Shown: positions 40,846 through 51,389 of the stretch, one piece after another | Numbering within the stretch: position 1 is the first letter of the stretch | How the letters are laid out: each line of letters begins with the position of its first letter | Source: an uncultured Hyphomicrobiales bacterium | GTDB lineage: Bacteria > Pseudomonadota > Alphaproteobacteria > Rhizobiales > Devosiaceae | Direction of reading: 5' to 3' | DNA: 64,000 nucleotides | Assembly (NCBI GenBank): GCA_903842455.1 | Contig: CAIMLX010000205.1 | Location: 1-64,000 of the forward strand | Program-made: the position numbers and the translations under genes | The notes under the pieces: model-generated | Told to the model about the DNA's origin: nothing | Databases searched by the model: none | Seen by the model: the letters and a program-made list of their open reading frames with translations, nothing else

Positions 40846-41782
40846 AGTGCACCCAGAACTTCGAGGTGAAGAAGGAGAAGGCGGTGAACACGGCGACGAT
40901 GGCTAGCAGCACCCAGGCCAGCGCGCTGGCATAGCCCATGCGGAAGAAGCTGAACGCCTCGTTGTAGAGGTACAGCGTGTAGAACAGCGTCGAGTTGATC
41001 GGACTGCCCGTACCGCCCGAGATGATGAAGGCCGGGGTGAAGCTCTTGAAACCCTCGATGGTCTGGATGATGGCGTTGAAGAACACCACCGGGGTCAGCA
41101 TCGGCAGCGTGATCTTCCAGAATACCCGCCACTTGCTGGCGCCCTCGAGCGAGGCAGCCTCATACATATCCTGTGGAATTGACCGCAGGCCGGCAAGGAA
41201 GATGATCATTGGCGAGCCGAACTGCCAGATCGACAGCACGATCAGCGTCCAGAGCGAGTAGTTGGGGTTGGAGATCCAGCTCGGGCCGACAATGCCGAAC
41301 AGGGCGAGGAACTGGTTGACGAGGCCGTCACCGGCAAAGATCTGCCGCCACAGGATGGCGATGGCGACCGAAGCGCCGAGCAGGCTCGGCAGGTAGAACA
41401 GCGCCCGATAGAGCGGCAGGCCGCGCATGCCCCGGTTCAGCAGCAGCGCTACGCCGAGCGCAAAGGCCAGCTTCAGCGGTACCGAGAAGATGACGAAGAA
41501 CATCGTCACCCGCATCGAGGCGACGAAGTTCCGGTCGTTGGTGAACATGCGGATGTAGTTGTCGAGCCCGGCCCAGCGCGGCGCCGTCAGCAGGTCGAAA
41601 TGCGTGAAGCTCAGGTAGAGCGAGGTGATGATCGGCCCGATGGTCAGGCCGAAGAAGCCGATGAACCACGGCAGCAGGAACAGGTAGCCGGGGGCGTGGT
41701 TTTCCCACGCCCGCGACCAGATTGATGAGCCGACCGCGCCGCCCTTGATGCGTGCGCTGGCAGAAATGGACTGCGCGGTCAT
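40835..41782 (-). CDS. Carbohydrate ABC transporter permease (MalF-like)
   Basis: EAASLEGASKWRVFWKITLPMLTPVVFF EAA motif; start trimmed to MTAQSIS. Confidence 0.93.
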   Translation of the reverse strand: MTAQSISASARIKGGAVGSSIWSRAWENHAPGYLFLLPWFIGFFGLTIGPIITSLYLSFTHFDLLTAPRWAGLDNYIRMFTNDRNFVASMRVTMFFVIFSVPLKLAFALGVALLLNRGMRGLPLYRALFYLPSLLGASVAIAILWRQIFAGDGLVNQFLALFGIVGPSWISNPNYSLWTLIVLSIWQFGSPMIIFLAGLRSIPQDMYEAASLEGASKWRVFWKITLPMLTPVVFFNAIIQTIEGFKSFTPAFIISGGTGSPINSTLFYTLYLYNEAFSFFRMGYASALAWVLLAIVAVFTAFSFFTSKFWVHYDD

Positions 41783-41795
41783 CTGCCGGATCCGA

Positions 41796-43094
41796 TCAGG
41801 CGGCGCCGCGCTCGAGCACGGCAGCCGCTTCGGTGACGAAGAACTTGCCGGCATCTTCGGCGGTGCGAGCGCCGAAGGCCACTTCCTGGCTGATGACGCG
41901 CAGCAGCGACACGTCGATCTCGCCGGCAGCAGCCGGCGGCGGCGGCGGCAGTGCTCCGAGAAGGTCGCCGAGGTTCGCCACGAAGTTGAGCGCGATCTGG
42001 TCCTTCTCGTTCAGCATTGGGGCGACGACGTCGCGCACTGCGGAGACGCACGGGATGCCACGCTCGACGCCGAGCACCTTGCCGGCTTCCGGGTCGTTGA
42101 CGAAGAAGCTCAGGTAGGCCGCTGCGGCCTCCTTGTTGGACGACGAACCGCCCACCGAGAAGAACATCGACGGCTTGCGGTAGTGGCCGCCACCGACGCC
42201 CGGCGCGATGCGCGGGTAGCTGGTGATGGTCAGGTCGTCCTGCACGAGCGTCTGGTAGGCGACGAGCTGGTTCGAGTTCGACGGCATCATTGCCGCCTTG
42301 CCCAGGATCACCATGGTGTTTTCCAGCGGGCCGTTGGTATCGAGCGCCTGGGTCTCGGCGTCGACGCAGACGCCGTCGGCGCGCATCTGGCTCCACAGTG
42401 TGAACCACTCGATCGCCTCGGCCTCGGTGAAACCGAGCTTGCCTTCGGCGGTATAGAGCGCGAGGCCCTTCTGGCGCAGCCAGTTGTCGAGCATCGGTTC
42501 GGAGCCCGAGCCGTCGGCAATGACCTTCATGCCGCCGCGGATGTTCTTGGACTTGAACGCCTCGCCCATGGCGCGGATGTCGTCATAGGTGGTGTCGCGG
42601 TTCGGCGGCTCGACGCCGGCCTCGGCGAACGCGGCGAGGTTCACCAGCTGCGCCACCGAATTGGCGCCAAGGCTCACGCCGTAAAGCTTGCCGTCAACCT
42701 TGCCGCCTTCGAGCTGGTCGGCATCGAAGTCGCTGAGATTGAGGGCCGAGCCGACGAACTCATCCAGCGGTGCGATCGCGTTGCGACGCGCGTATTCGAC
42801 GATGAACCGGTAGTCCATCTGCACGATGTCCGGCGAGTTGCCGCCGGCGGTTTCGGTCGCGAGCTTCGGCCAGTAGTCGCCCCAGCCGAGGAAGCTGCTC
42901 TCGACGTCGTTGCCGCTCGCGGCGGTGTAGAGCGCGTTCACGCCGTTGGTGCGGTCGGCGCGGGCCTGGCCGCCCCAGAACAGCTGGCGCAGGCGGTTCT
43001 CCTGGGCCAGCGCGGCGGCTGGCGAGAGCGCCGCGGCGCCGAGCAGCGCCGTCGTGCCCAGCAGGAATTGACGTCTGTCGAGTGACATACCCAT
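41796..43094 (-). CDS. Sugar ABC transporter substrate-binding protein
   Basis: Tat-like signal MSLDRRQFLLGTTALLGAAALSPAAALAQ and family-1 SBP-like sequence next to permeases. Confidence 0.92.
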   Translation of the reverse strand: MGMSLDRRQFLLGTTALLGAAALSPAAALAQENRLRQLFWGGQARADRTNGVNALYTAASGNDVESSFLGWGDYWPKLATETAGGNSPDIVQMDYRFIVEYARRNAIAPLDEFVGSALNLSDFDADQLEGGKVDGKLYGVSLGANSVAQLVNLAAFAEAGVEPPNRDTTYDDIRAMGEAFKSKNIRGGMKVIADGSGSEPMLDNWLRQKGLALYTAEGKLGFTEAEAIEWFTLWSQMRADGVCVDAETQALDTNGPLENTMVILGKAAMMPSNSNQLVAYQTLVQDDLTITSYPRIAPGVGGGHYRKPSMFFSVGGSSSNKEAAAAYLSFFVNDPEAGKVLGVERGIPCVSAVRDVVAPMLNEKDQIALNFVANLGDLLGALPPPPPAAAGEIDVSLLRVISQEVAFGARTAEDAGKFFVTEAAAVLERGAA

Positions 43095-43176
43095 GAAAGT
43101 CCTCCCAATTCTCTCCCTCGGGGGGCGTCACGCCGTCCCGAACCCGTTTGGTCCTGCGCTCTTGTATGGCGCTAAA

Positions 43177-43193
43177 TAACCAACTGGTTACAA
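43177..43193. promoter_or_regulatory. Candidate TetR operator, site 1
   Basis: TAACCAACTGGTTACAA; perfect inverted repeat TAACCA-AC-TGGTTA; matches site 2 at 15 of 17 positions. Confidence 0.65.
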
Positions 43194-43350
43194 CCTTGGT
43201 ATGGTATCGCAGCGCTGTCAACCCACCCCGCGTGCCGCCCGCCGGGCTATTAGCGGTGGCAGAACTTCGTGGTCCATGCGCGCACAAAGCGGCGACATCG
43301 CGCGACATCGGCGCAGTTTCGACGCGAGTTTGGTACAGATTCGCCGGGGG

Positions 43351-44034
43351 TCAGCGGCGGGCGCGAAGGTAGTCGATCACCATCTGCACGGCCTGCGCCT
43401 CGCGGTCCTGGATCAGCGCGAACTCGCTGAGGTCACGGCCGAAAACCACGCTCAGCGTCGACATGTTGGAGACGTAGAAGTAGCACAGCGAGATGATCGA
43501 GATGTAGAGCTGCATCGGATCGACGTCGGTGCGGAAGGTGCCTTCGGCGTGGCCGCGCTTCACGATATCCCGCAGTTCGGCGACGATCGGCGAACGGATT
43601 TCGTCGACGTTCTTGATCTTCTTGACGAAACGGGCGTTCTGCAGGTTTTCCACCGAGAGAAGCCGCGGAAACCACGGGTTGGCGAGGAAGTGCCGGAAGG
43701 TGAACCGGATGATCCGGTCCACTGCCTCGATAGGATCATACTGGCTGATCCGCAGCTCGCGCTCGCCGCGCCGGATCTCCTGGTAGGCGTCGAGCAGCAC
43801 CGCCTCGTACAGCGCTTCCTTGTTGCCGAAATAGTGATAGAGCAGCCGCTTGTTGGCCTTGGCGCGGTCGGCGATGGCGTCGACCCGGGCGCCGTTGAAG
43901 CCCTGCTCGCAGAACTCGTCGCGCGCCGCCTTCAATATCGAGGCCTTGGTCTTTTCCGCGTCGCGCGGGCGCACCGGCGCCACCGGGCTTACCCGGTTTC
44001 GCGGCCTGGCCGTCGCCACATCGTCGCTCGACAT
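43351..44034 (-). CDS. TetR/AcrR family transcriptional regulator
   Basis: KTKASILKAARDEFCEQGFNGARVDAIADRAKANKRLLYHYFGNKEALYEAVL HTH. Confidence 0.95.
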   Translation of the reverse strand: MSSDDVATARPRNRVSPVAPVRPRDAEKTKASILKAARDEFCEQGFNGARVDAIADRAKANKRLLYHYFGNKEALYEAVLLDAYQEIRRGERELRISQYDPIEAVDRIIRFTFRHFLANPWFPRLLSVENLQNARFVKKIKNVDEIRSPIVAELRDIVKRGHAEGTFRTDVDPMQLYISIISLCYFYVSNMSTLSVVFGRDLSEFALIQDREAQAVQMVIDYLRARR

Positions 44035-44205
44035 CTTATCCCCTCAGCCCAAAATCTGGCGCATGCTCCGTCCGGTGCCGCAATCGCCACGCTGGCAATA
44101 GCAGGGGAGGGAGCGTGTTTGAATATGATCGAGCATTTACATTGGAATTCACCCGGCAAGCCGCCGGGCCGCCTTGACGCTGCACCCTAGTCGCTTGTAA
44201 GCAAG

Positions 44206-44222
44206 TAACCAACCAGTTACAA
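44206..44222. promoter_or_regulatory. Candidate TetR operator, site 2
   Basis: TAACCAACCAGTTACAA 22 nt upstream of the 44244 start codon. Confidence 0.65.
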
Positions 44223-44243
44223 AAATCGATACCGGAGGGGAAG

Positions 44244-45398
44244 ATGGCCGAGCGTCGGCTGGGGCTGATCATGCATGGCGTGACCGGCCGCATGGGGTAC
44301 AATCAACATCTGGTGCGCTCCATCCTCGCCATCCGCGAGCAGGGCGGCGTGGTGCTGTCGAACGGCGACCGGCTGGTCGTCGACCCGATCATCGTCGGCC
44401 GGGATCGCGATAAGATTCAGGCACTTGCGGCAAAGCACAACATCGCTCGCTGGAGCACCGACCTCGAAGCGGCGCTCGCCAATCCGGACGACACGGTGTT
44501 CTTCGACGCCGGCACCACCCAGATGCGCGCCACCCTCCTCGGCCGCGCCATCGACGCGGGCAAGCACGTATACTGCGAGAAGCCGGTCTCCGACGACCTG
44601 CACTCGGCCGTCGCCCTCGCAAAGAAGGCGAAATCGGCGGGAATCAAGCACGGCGTGGTGCAGGACAAGCTGTTCCTGCCCGGCCTCCTCAAGCTCAAGC
44701 TGCTCCGCGATTCAGGCTTCTTCGGCCGTATCCTGTCGGTGCGCGGCGAGTTCGGCTACTGGGTGTTCGAGGGCGACTGGGGCCAGCCGGCGCAGCGCCC
44801 GAGCTGGAACTACCGCACTGCCGATGGCGGCGGCATCATCCTCGACATGCTCTGCCACTGGCGCTACGTGCTCGATAACCTGTTCGGCGAGGTTCAGGCC
44901 GTAAGCTGCCTTGGCGCCACGCATATTCCGCAGCGCGTCGACGAGAAGGGCAACACCTACACCGCCGATGCGGACGATGCGGCCTACGCCACCTTCCAAC
45001 TGGCTGGCGGCGCCGTCGCCCACATCAATTCCAGCTGGGACGTCCGCGTCCGCCGCGACGACCTCGTCACGTTCCAGGTCGATGGCACCCACGGCTCCGC
45101 CGTCGCCGGCCTCCACAAGTGCTTCACCCAGCACAGGGTGAACACCCCCAAACCCGTCTGGAATCCGGACGAGCCAAGCAAGTTCAACTTCTTCGACCAG
45201 TGGGAAGAGGTGCCGGAAAACTACCCGGCGCAGAACGGCTTCAAGGCGCAGTGGGAGATGTTCCTGAAGCACGTCGCCGAGTACGCGCCGTGGCCCTACG
45301 GCCTCGAAGCCGGCGCTAAGGGCGTGCAGCTCGCCATGCTCGGCCTGCAGAGCTGGAAGGAACGCCGCTGGCTCGATGTCCCGGCGCTGGGCCTGTGA
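44244..45398 (+). CDS. Gfo/Idh/MocA family oxidoreductase
   Basis: AGKHVYCEKPVSDDLHSAV; ILDMLCHWRYVLDNLFGE; GGAGGGG Shine-Dalgarno. Confidence 0.92.
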   Translation: MAERRLGLIMHGVTGRMGYNQHLVRSILAIREQGGVVLSNGDRLVVDPIIVGRDRDKIQALAAKHNIARWSTDLEAALANPDDTVFFDAGTTQMRATLLGRAIDAGKHVYCEKPVSDDLHSAVALAKKAKSAGIKHGVVQDKLFLPGLLKLKLLRDSGFFGRILSVRGEFGYWVFEGDWGQPAQRPSWNYRTADGGGIILDMLCHWRYVLDNLFGEVQAVSCLGATHIPQRVDEKGNTYTADADDAAYATFQLAGGAVAHINSSWDVRVRRDDLVTFQVDGTHGSAVAGLHKCFTQHRVNTPKPVWNPDEPSKFNFFDQWEEVPENYPAQNGFKAQWEMFLKHVAEYAPWPYGLEAGAKGVQLAMLGLQSWKERRWLDVPALGL

Positions 45399-45401
45399 GC
45401 G

Positions 45402-46565
45402 ATGGAAATCGCGCTCCCCAACCCTGATCGCTCGATCTCGGCGTACCGACTCACCGGCACGCCGATCCCCTTCGTGCGCCACGCGGCGACCGACTTCCCG
45501 CGCATCGCCTATGCCGCGGCGCACGTGGTCGCCGACCCGCTGGCCAGCAACGACCCCTGGCTCACTCCGGCCATCGACTGGGACACGACGCTGCAATTCC
45601 GCCACCGCCTCTGGGACCTCGGCCTCGGTGTGGCCGAGGCGATGGACACCGCCCAGCGCGGAATGGGGCTGACCTGGACCGATGCGCAGGAACTGATCCG
45701 CCGCGCCCAGTCCGAAGCCCGCACCCGCACCGATGGCCTCATCGCCTATGGCGCCGGCACCGACCACCTGACGCCCGGCCCGAACGTTACTATCGACGAC
45801 GTCATTCGCGCCTACGAGGAGCAGGTCGACTTCGTCGAGGGGCAGGGCGGCCGGGTTATCCTCATGGCGTCGCGCGCCCTCAAGGTGGCCGCCCGGTCAC
45901 CCGACGACTACGCCCGAGTTTATGGCCGCATCCTCAGCCAGGTGCGGCAGCCGGTCATCCTCCACTGGCTGGGCGAAATGTTCGACCCGGCGCTCGAAGG
46001 CTACTGGGGCCAGCCCACACACGAGGCGGCCATGGACGTCTGCCTCGACGTCATCGCCGCCCACGCCGACAAGGTGGATGGCATCAAGATTTCGCTGCTG
46101 AGCAAGGAAAAAGAGATCGCCATGCGCCGCCGCCTGCCGGCATCGGTTCGCATGTATACCGGCGACGATTTCAACTATGCCGAACTGATCGCCGGCGACG
46201 AGCAGGGGCACTCCGACGCGCTGCTCGGGATCTTCGACGCCATCGCCCCGGCCGCTTCCGCCGCGCTCGCCGCTCTCGGCCGTGGCAGCGACAACGAGTT
46301 CTTCGAGCTGCTCGAACCTACCGTGCCGCTCAGCCGCCACATCTTTGCGGCGCCCACCCGTTTCTACAAGACCGGCGTCGTCTTCCTCGCCTATCTCAAC
46401 GGCTTGCAGGACCACTTCGCCATGATCGGTGGCCAGCAATCGACCCGCTCGCTGCAGCATCTCAGCGAACTGTTCCGCCTCGCCGACAAGGCCCGCGTCC
46501 TCGCCGATCCCGCCCTCGCCATCGACCGCATGAAGCGCGTCCTCGCCGTCCACGGGGTGACATGA
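45402..46565 (+). CDS. Dihydrodipicolinate synthase-like protein (DUF993 type)
   Basis: GLIAYGAGTDHLTPGPNVTIDDVIRAYEEQVDFVEGQGGRVILMASRALKVAARSPDDYARVY. Confidence 0.82.
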   Translation: MEIALPNPDRSISAYRLTGTPIPFVRHAATDFPRIAYAAAHVVADPLASNDPWLTPAIDWDTTLQFRHRLWDLGLGVAEAMDTAQRGMGLTWTDAQELIRRAQSEARTRTDGLIAYGAGTDHLTPGPNVTIDDVIRAYEEQVDFVEGQGGRVILMASRALKVAARSPDDYARVYGRILSQVRQPVILHWLGEMFDPALEGYWGQPTHEAAMDVCLDVIAAHADKVDGIKISLLSKEKEIAMRRRLPASVRMYTGDDFNYAELIAGDEQGHSDALLGIFDAIAPAASAALAALGRGSDNEFFELLEPTVPLSRHIFAAPTRFYKTGVVFLAYLNGLQDHFAMIGGQQSTRSLQHLSELFRLADKARVLADPALAIDRMKRVLAVHGVT

Positions 46566-47392
46566 GCAAGGGCCAGCTCTCGATGAACCTCGCGACCCTG
46601 CGGAACGGCTCGACCTTTCCGCAGATGATCGACGACTGCCTCCGACACGGCGTCACGGCCATCTCCCCCTGGCGCGACCAGGTGGCCTCTGTCGGTCTCG
46701 CCGAAGCGGCCAGCATCGTCCGCAGCAACAACCTGCGCGTCACCGGCCTCTGCCGCGGCGGCATGTTCCCCGCCGATACCCCGGCCGGCCGACAGGCCAA
46801 TATCGACGACAACCTGCGTGCCATCGACGAAGCGGCTGCGCTGGGGGCGGACTGCCTTGTCCTCGTCGTCGGCGGCCTCCCGGGCTCGTCGAAGGACATT
46901 GCCGGCGCGCGCCAGATGGTGGCCGATGGTATCGCCGCCATGCTGCCGCACGCCCGGGCCTCCGGCGTCCCGCTCGCCATCGAGCCGCTGCATCCGATGT
47001 ACGCCGCCGACCGCGCCTGCGTGAACACCATCGACCAGGCGCTCGACATTGCCGGCCAGCTCGGGGAGGGTGTCGGCGTCGCCATCGACGTCTACCACGT
47101 CTGGTGGGACCCCAACCTCGCTGCGGCCATCGCCCGCGCCGGCCGCGAAAACCGCATCTTCGCGCACCACATCTGCGACTGGCTGGTGCCCACCACAGAT
47201 ATGCTGCTCGATCGCGGCATGATGTGCGACGGCGTCATCGACCTCCGGTCGATCCGCGCGATGATCGAGGCCGCCGGTTACCACGGCCCGCAGGAAGTCG
47301 AGATTTTCTCCCGCGACAACTGGTGGAAGCGCCCGGGCGACGAGGTCGTCCGGACGTGCGTCGAACGGTTCGAGGCCGTCTGTCAGGCATAG
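46562..47392 (+). CDS. Sugar phosphate isomerase/epimerase family (AP-endonuclease-2-like TIM barrel)
   Basis: MNLATLRNGSTFPQMIDDCLRHGVTAISPWRDQV...LAIEPLHPMYAADR...HICDW...YHGPQEVEIFS; ATGA overlap. Confidence 0.9.
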   Translation: MSKGQLSMNLATLRNGSTFPQMIDDCLRHGVTAISPWRDQVASVGLAEAASIVRSNNLRVTGLCRGGMFPADTPAGRQANIDDNLRAIDEAAALGADCLVLVVGGLPGSSKDIAGARQMVADGIAAMLPHARASGVPLAIEPLHPMYAADRACVNTIDQALDIAGQLGEGVGVAIDVYHVWWDPNLAAAIARAGRENRIFAHHICDWLVPTTDMLLDRGMMCDGVIDLRSIRAMIEAAGYHGPQEVEIFSRDNWWKRPGDEVVRTCVERFEAVCQA

Positions 47393-47997
47393 GGCTGCCC
47401 GGCCTCGAAAAGGCGCCGGGTTGCGGCCACGCTCCGCCCGGTCGGAAGCTGGTAGTGCGGCACGTCCGGCAAGGACGACCAGTCTCCTCCCCATTCGAGC
47501 GCGAGCGGACGCGCCAGTGCCCCCAGCCGGCGGTACGCGTCGATCTCGGCTGCCGTATCCCCGTTGAGATACTGGCCCTCTGCGTCGAACAGCCCGATAT
47601 CCCACGCAATGCCGAAATTGTGGTTGGATTGCCCGCCCCGCGCATTTGTCACCCGCGGACCGGCATTCCCGTATCGCCCCTGCGCGTGGAGCCGATCCTG
47701 CTCCGCGTAGGACCGTGTCCCCGAAACCAGCCGGGCGACTAATCCGCCTTCCCTCGCCAGCGCCAGCAGCCTGCGGGCGGCCATCTGCGCCTTGAGGTGC
47801 AGTCCGGCCAGTACCCGCTCGCTGCGTGCCTCGAATTCGCCGAGCGCCCTGAGCCCGGCGCCGCGGCGCTCGAACTCGGCGTCCGCCGCTTCGGTCAGTG
47901 GCCCCCAGCGGCCATCGAGTGTTCCGCCATAAAGCCCCTGCGCCTTCAGCAGGCGCTGGTGAAAGATAACGTCGTCCCCGAACAGATGTCGGCTCAT
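47383..47997 (-). CDS. M15-family peptidoglycan peptidase (endolysin-like)
   Basis: SGTRSYAEQDRLHAQGRYG...RGGQSNHNFGIAWDIGLFD; peptidoglycan-binding-like N-terminus. Confidence 0.82.
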   Translation of the reverse strand: MSRHLFGDDVIFHQRLLKAQGLYGGTLDGRWGPLTEAADAEFERRGAGLRALGEFEARSERVLAGLHLKAQMAARRLLALAREGGLVARLVSGTRSYAEQDRLHAQGRYGNAGPRVTNARGGQSNHNFGIAWDIGLFDAEGQYLNGDTAAEIDAYRRLGALARPLALEWGGDWSSLPDVPHYQLPTGRSVAATRRLFEAGQPYA

Positions 47998-48142
47998 GCT
48001 CCAATCCCCGCGACCCCATCGTCGCCCTGGGATTGTCGCGGTGTCGGGAGGTGCGGGGATTACTCGCTATCCGACTTGCTTCCAGCTTGCGCCCGGCGCG
48101 AGCCCGATTAATGTGCGCCACCAAATGGAAGAGGGAATTCCC

Positions 48143-49132
48143 ATGCATATTCTGATCATCGGGGCGGCCGGCATGGTCGGCCGCAAGCTCACCTCGGCGC
48201 TGGTCGCGGCCGGCGAGGTTGGCGGCAACCCGATCGGGCGCCTGACGCTCGCCGACGTGGTGGTGCCCAGCGCGCCAGCCGGCTTCACCGGTAAGGTCGA
48301 AACGCTCGCCTCCGACCTGTCGGCACCGGGCGCTGCCGCAGCGCTCGTCGCCTCACGCCCCGACCTGATCTACCACCTCGCCGCCATCGTTTCGGGCGAG
48401 GCCGAAGCCGATTTCGAGAAGGGCTACCGCATCAATCTCGACGGCATGCGCTACCTGCTCGAGGCCATCCGTCTCGAAGGCATGCGGGAAGCCTACAAGC
48501 CGCGGCTGGTCTTCACCTCGTCGATCGCCGTGTTCGGCGCGCCCTATCCCGAGGTGATCGAAGACGAGTTCTTCACCACCCCGCTCACCAGCTACGGCAC
48601 GCAGAAGGCAATTTGCGAGCTGCTGCTCAACGACTATTCCCGCAAGGGCTTCGTCGACGGCGTCGGCATTCGCCTGCCGACCATCTCGATCCGCCCCGGC
48701 AAGCCGAATGCGGCGGCGTCGGGGTTCTTCTCCAACATCCTGCGCGAGCCGCTGTCAGGGCTGGAGGCAGTTCTGCCCGTCTCCAAGGATGTGCGCCACT
48801 GGTTCGCCAGCCCTCGCGCCGCCATCGGCTTCCTGATGCATGCAGCCGAACTCGACACCTCGCTGCTCGGCTGGCGCCGGTCGCTGTCGGCGCCGGGTCT
48901 CTCCGCCACCGTCGGCGAGGAGATCGAGGCCCTGCGCCGGGTGGCGGGCGATAAGGCCGTGGCGCTGATCAAGGACGTGCCGGACGCCCGGATCATCTCG
49001 ATGGTCGATGGCTGGCCGAAGAATTTTTCGACCAAGCGCGCCGAGTCCCTCGGCTTCCGGGCCGAAAAGACCTTCGACGAGATCATCCGCATTCACATCG
49101 AAGACGAACTCAACGGCAAGATCGGCGGTTGA
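48143..49132 (+). CDS. denD: NAD-dependent epimerase/dehydrogenase, D-erythronate dehydrogenase-like
   Basis: MHILIIGAAGMVGRKLTSAL Rossmann; TSYGTQKAICELLLNDYSRKGFVDGVGIRLPTISIRPGKPNAAASGF. Confidence 0.75.
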   Translation: MHILIIGAAGMVGRKLTSALVAAGEVGGNPIGRLTLADVVVPSAPAGFTGKVETLASDLSAPGAAAALVASRPDLIYHLAAIVSGEAEADFEKGYRINLDGMRYLLEAIRLEGMREAYKPRLVFTSSIAVFGAPYPEVIEDEFFTTPLTSYGTQKAICELLLNDYSRKGFVDGVGIRLPTISIRPGKPNAAASGFFSNILREPLSGLEAVLPVSKDVRHWFASPRAAIGFLMHAAELDTSLLGWRRSLSAPGLSATVGEEIEALRRVAGDKAVALIKDVPDARIISMVDGWPKNFSTKRAESLGFRAEKTFDEIIRIHIEDELNGKIGG

Positions 49133-49150
49133 TCAGGCGATGGCTGCCGC

Positions 49151-50062
49151 TCAGCGGCGCGGCAGCCACTTCTTTTCGACCTTGCACACCATGGTGTAGG
49201 CGGGGTCGTAGACGTTGCCGACTTCGTAGCGCACGACCTGGCCGAGCAGGTGGCTCGCGGCGGTGCGCGACAGGCCGTAGTCGGCCATCAGCCAGTTGAA
49301 CATGTCGTTGGTGGCGTGCTGGAGGGCCTGATCGAGCGGACGGGCATTGCCGACCGAGAAGATCTCGCGCTCGTTCTCGCCACGCGGCCACACCAGCTTC
49401 TTGCCCTTTTCGACCGTCAGGCGAACCTCGACCTCGTAGCTGGTCTCGACGCCGGTGCCGACGATCTCGCCGTCGCCCTGAACGGCGTGGCAATCACCGA
49501 GGAAGAACAGGGCGCCGGTGGCCGACACCGGGAACCACACTGTCGCGCCGGGGCCGAAGCCGCGATAGTCCATGTTGCCGCCATTCTCGGCGCTGGTCGC
49601 GGTCGAGAATGCCTGGCCGAGGCCGGGGGCGACTCCGAAGCAGCCGATCATCGGCTCGAGCGGCAGCACCAGATGTTCGAGGCCGGGGACGGGCGGCGAC
49701 AGCTGCAGGGTGCCGCCCTGCCGGTCGATGGACCAGTTGGCCTTTTCGCGCGACGGCAGGTCGCGCACGGTTTCCGGATCGACGACGTTGGCGGCGAGCG
49801 ACGAGCGGGTCCAGCCGGTGGCGCGGTTGGGCGTCATGCGCAGGATCTCGACCTTCAGGGCATCGCCCGGCTCGGCGGTCTCGACGAAGATCGGGCCATT
49901 CATCGGATTGGGACCCTGGCTGACCTGAACCCCGTCCTTGTCGGCACCGGCGGCATCAAGGGTTTCGGTGATCACCGTATCGCCCGAGGCGACGGTGAAG
50001 GCTGGCGGGCGGGTGCCGAGCACGTTGTGCCAGTGGTCGGCGACGAAGCGGTGGGTAGCCAT
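49151..50062 (-). CDS. Acetamidase/formamidase family protein
   Basis: MIGCFGVAPG...NGGNMDYRGFGPGATVWFPVSATGALFFLGDCHAVQGDGEIVGTGVETS. Confidence 0.93.
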   Translation of the reverse strand: MATHRFVADHWHNVLGTRPPAFTVASGDTVITETLDAAGADKDGVQVSQGPNPMNGPIFVETAEPGDALKVEILRMTPNRATGWTRSSLAANVVDPETVRDLPSREKANWSIDRQGGTLQLSPPVPGLEHLVLPLEPMIGCFGVAPGLGQAFSTATSAENGGNMDYRGFGPGATVWFPVSATGALFFLGDCHAVQGDGEIVGTGVETSYEVEVRLTVEKGKKLVWPRGENEREIFSVGNARPLDQALQHATNDMFNWLMADYGLSRTAASHLLGQVVRYEVGNVYDPAYTMVCKVEKKWLPRR

Positions 50063-50171
50063 GAAGTCAATCTCCCTCGGATGCCAAGGGGTAGCGAGCG
50101 GACGGGGGCTTGTCATCCCCCGCCAAAGGCGAACGGCCGGATGCGGAGCATCCGGACCGTTGGCAGTGGAA

Positions 50172-51299
50172 TCAGCCCATCGCGGCTTCGAGCAGGGCCC
50201 GGTAGTCGGCTGCGCTTGCGACGCGCGGATTGGTGGCGTGGCTATGATCGGCGAGCCCACGCTCGATCACCCAGTCGAAATGGTCTTCGCGCACGCCCAG
50301 CACCCGCAATCCCTTGGGGACACCAAGGCGGGCATTCAGAGCATCGAGTTCGTTCGCGACATTGGCGGAGTCGGGCAGGCCCAGGGCGGCCTTCAACTGC
50401 CCGAGCTTGCCGGCGATCTCCGGCGCGTTGAAGCGCACCACCGGGGGCATGATAATGGCGTTGAGCGTGCCGTGGTGCAGCGACACATCCTTCAGCCCGC
50501 CGAGCGCATGGCTGAGGGCGTGCACCGCGCCGAGGCCCTTCTGGAAGGCGAGGCCGCCCATCAAGGCGCCCATCAGCATCTCGGTGCGGGCGCCAAGGTT
50601 TTTGCCGTCGGTGCAGGCGGTCTCGATGTTGCGCCAGATGCGCCCGGCGCCGTCGAGGGCGATGGCTTCGGCCGGCGGGTTGTACCGCGGCGAGCAGAGC
50701 GTCTCGATGCAGTGGCTCAGCGCATCGAGGCCAGTTGCTGCGGTGAGGCCGGGCGGCAGGCCGAGCGTCAGTTCGGGGTCCGAGATGGAGCGCTTCGGGA
50801 TCAGGTGCGGGCTGATGAAGCCGAGCTTGCGGCCATCATCGAGCGTCAGCAGCGCGGCGCGGCCGACTTCGGCGCCGGTGCCGGCGGTGGTGGGGATGGC
50901 GATGACCGGCGCCACCTTGTCGGTGATGCGGGCGAGGCCGCCGTAGATCATGGCGTACTGCTCGAGCGGGCCGTCATGGGTCGCGAGCAGGGCGACGCCC
51001 TTGGCGAGGTCGATCGGCGAGCCGCCGCCGAGCGCCACGATGCCATCGCAGTCCTCTGCCTTGTACATCGCCAGCGCGGCAAGCACCGCGGACTCGGTCG
51101 GGTTGGGCGGGGTGTCGAGAAAGACGGGCGTGCCCGTTGGGAGGTGTGCGGTGGCCTTCGCGACCAGCCCTGCAGCCTGCACGCCCTTGTCGGCGACCAG
51201 CAAGGGCCGGCGCATGCCGAACTCCCCCGTGGCCTCTGCCAGGCTCGCGATCGCGCCCGGACCAAACTCGATGCCGGTGAGGTAGGCAATTCTGCTCAT
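50172..51299 (-). CDS. Iron-containing alcohol dehydrogenase / maleylacetate reductase-like
   Basis: [65 protein letters not shown]. Confidence 0.9.
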   Translation of the reverse strand: MSRIAYLTGIEFGPGAIASLAEATGEFGMRRPLLVADKGVQAAGLVAKATAHLPTGTPVFLDTPPNPTESAVLAALAMYKAEDCDGIVALGGGSPIDLAKGVALLATHDGPLEQYAMIYGGLARITDKVAPVIAIPTTAGTGAEVGRAALLTLDDGRKLGFISPHLIPKRSISDPELTLGLPPGLTAATGLDALSHCIETLCSPRYNPPAEAIALDGAGRIWRNIETACTDGKNLGARTEMLMGALMGGLAFQKGLGAVHALSHALGGLKDVSLHHGTLNAIIMPPVVRFNAPEIAGKLGQLKAALGLPDSANVANELDALNARLGVPKGLRVLGVREDHFDWVIERGLADHSHATNPRVASAADYRALLEAAMG

Positions 51300-51389
51300 T
51301 GGCGTTTCCTCCCATGGTGACGCGGCACGACCTTAAGGCCGTTTATGCGTAGTGCAGCAAGCCTTTAGTTCAACTCGAGCCCGTCGCCG

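Noticed and set aside
50125-50165. Hairpin CGGATGC-GGA-GCATCCG between two minus-strand genes considered as terminator
   Set aside because: Stem is clear but there is no T-tract; function undecidable from sequence.
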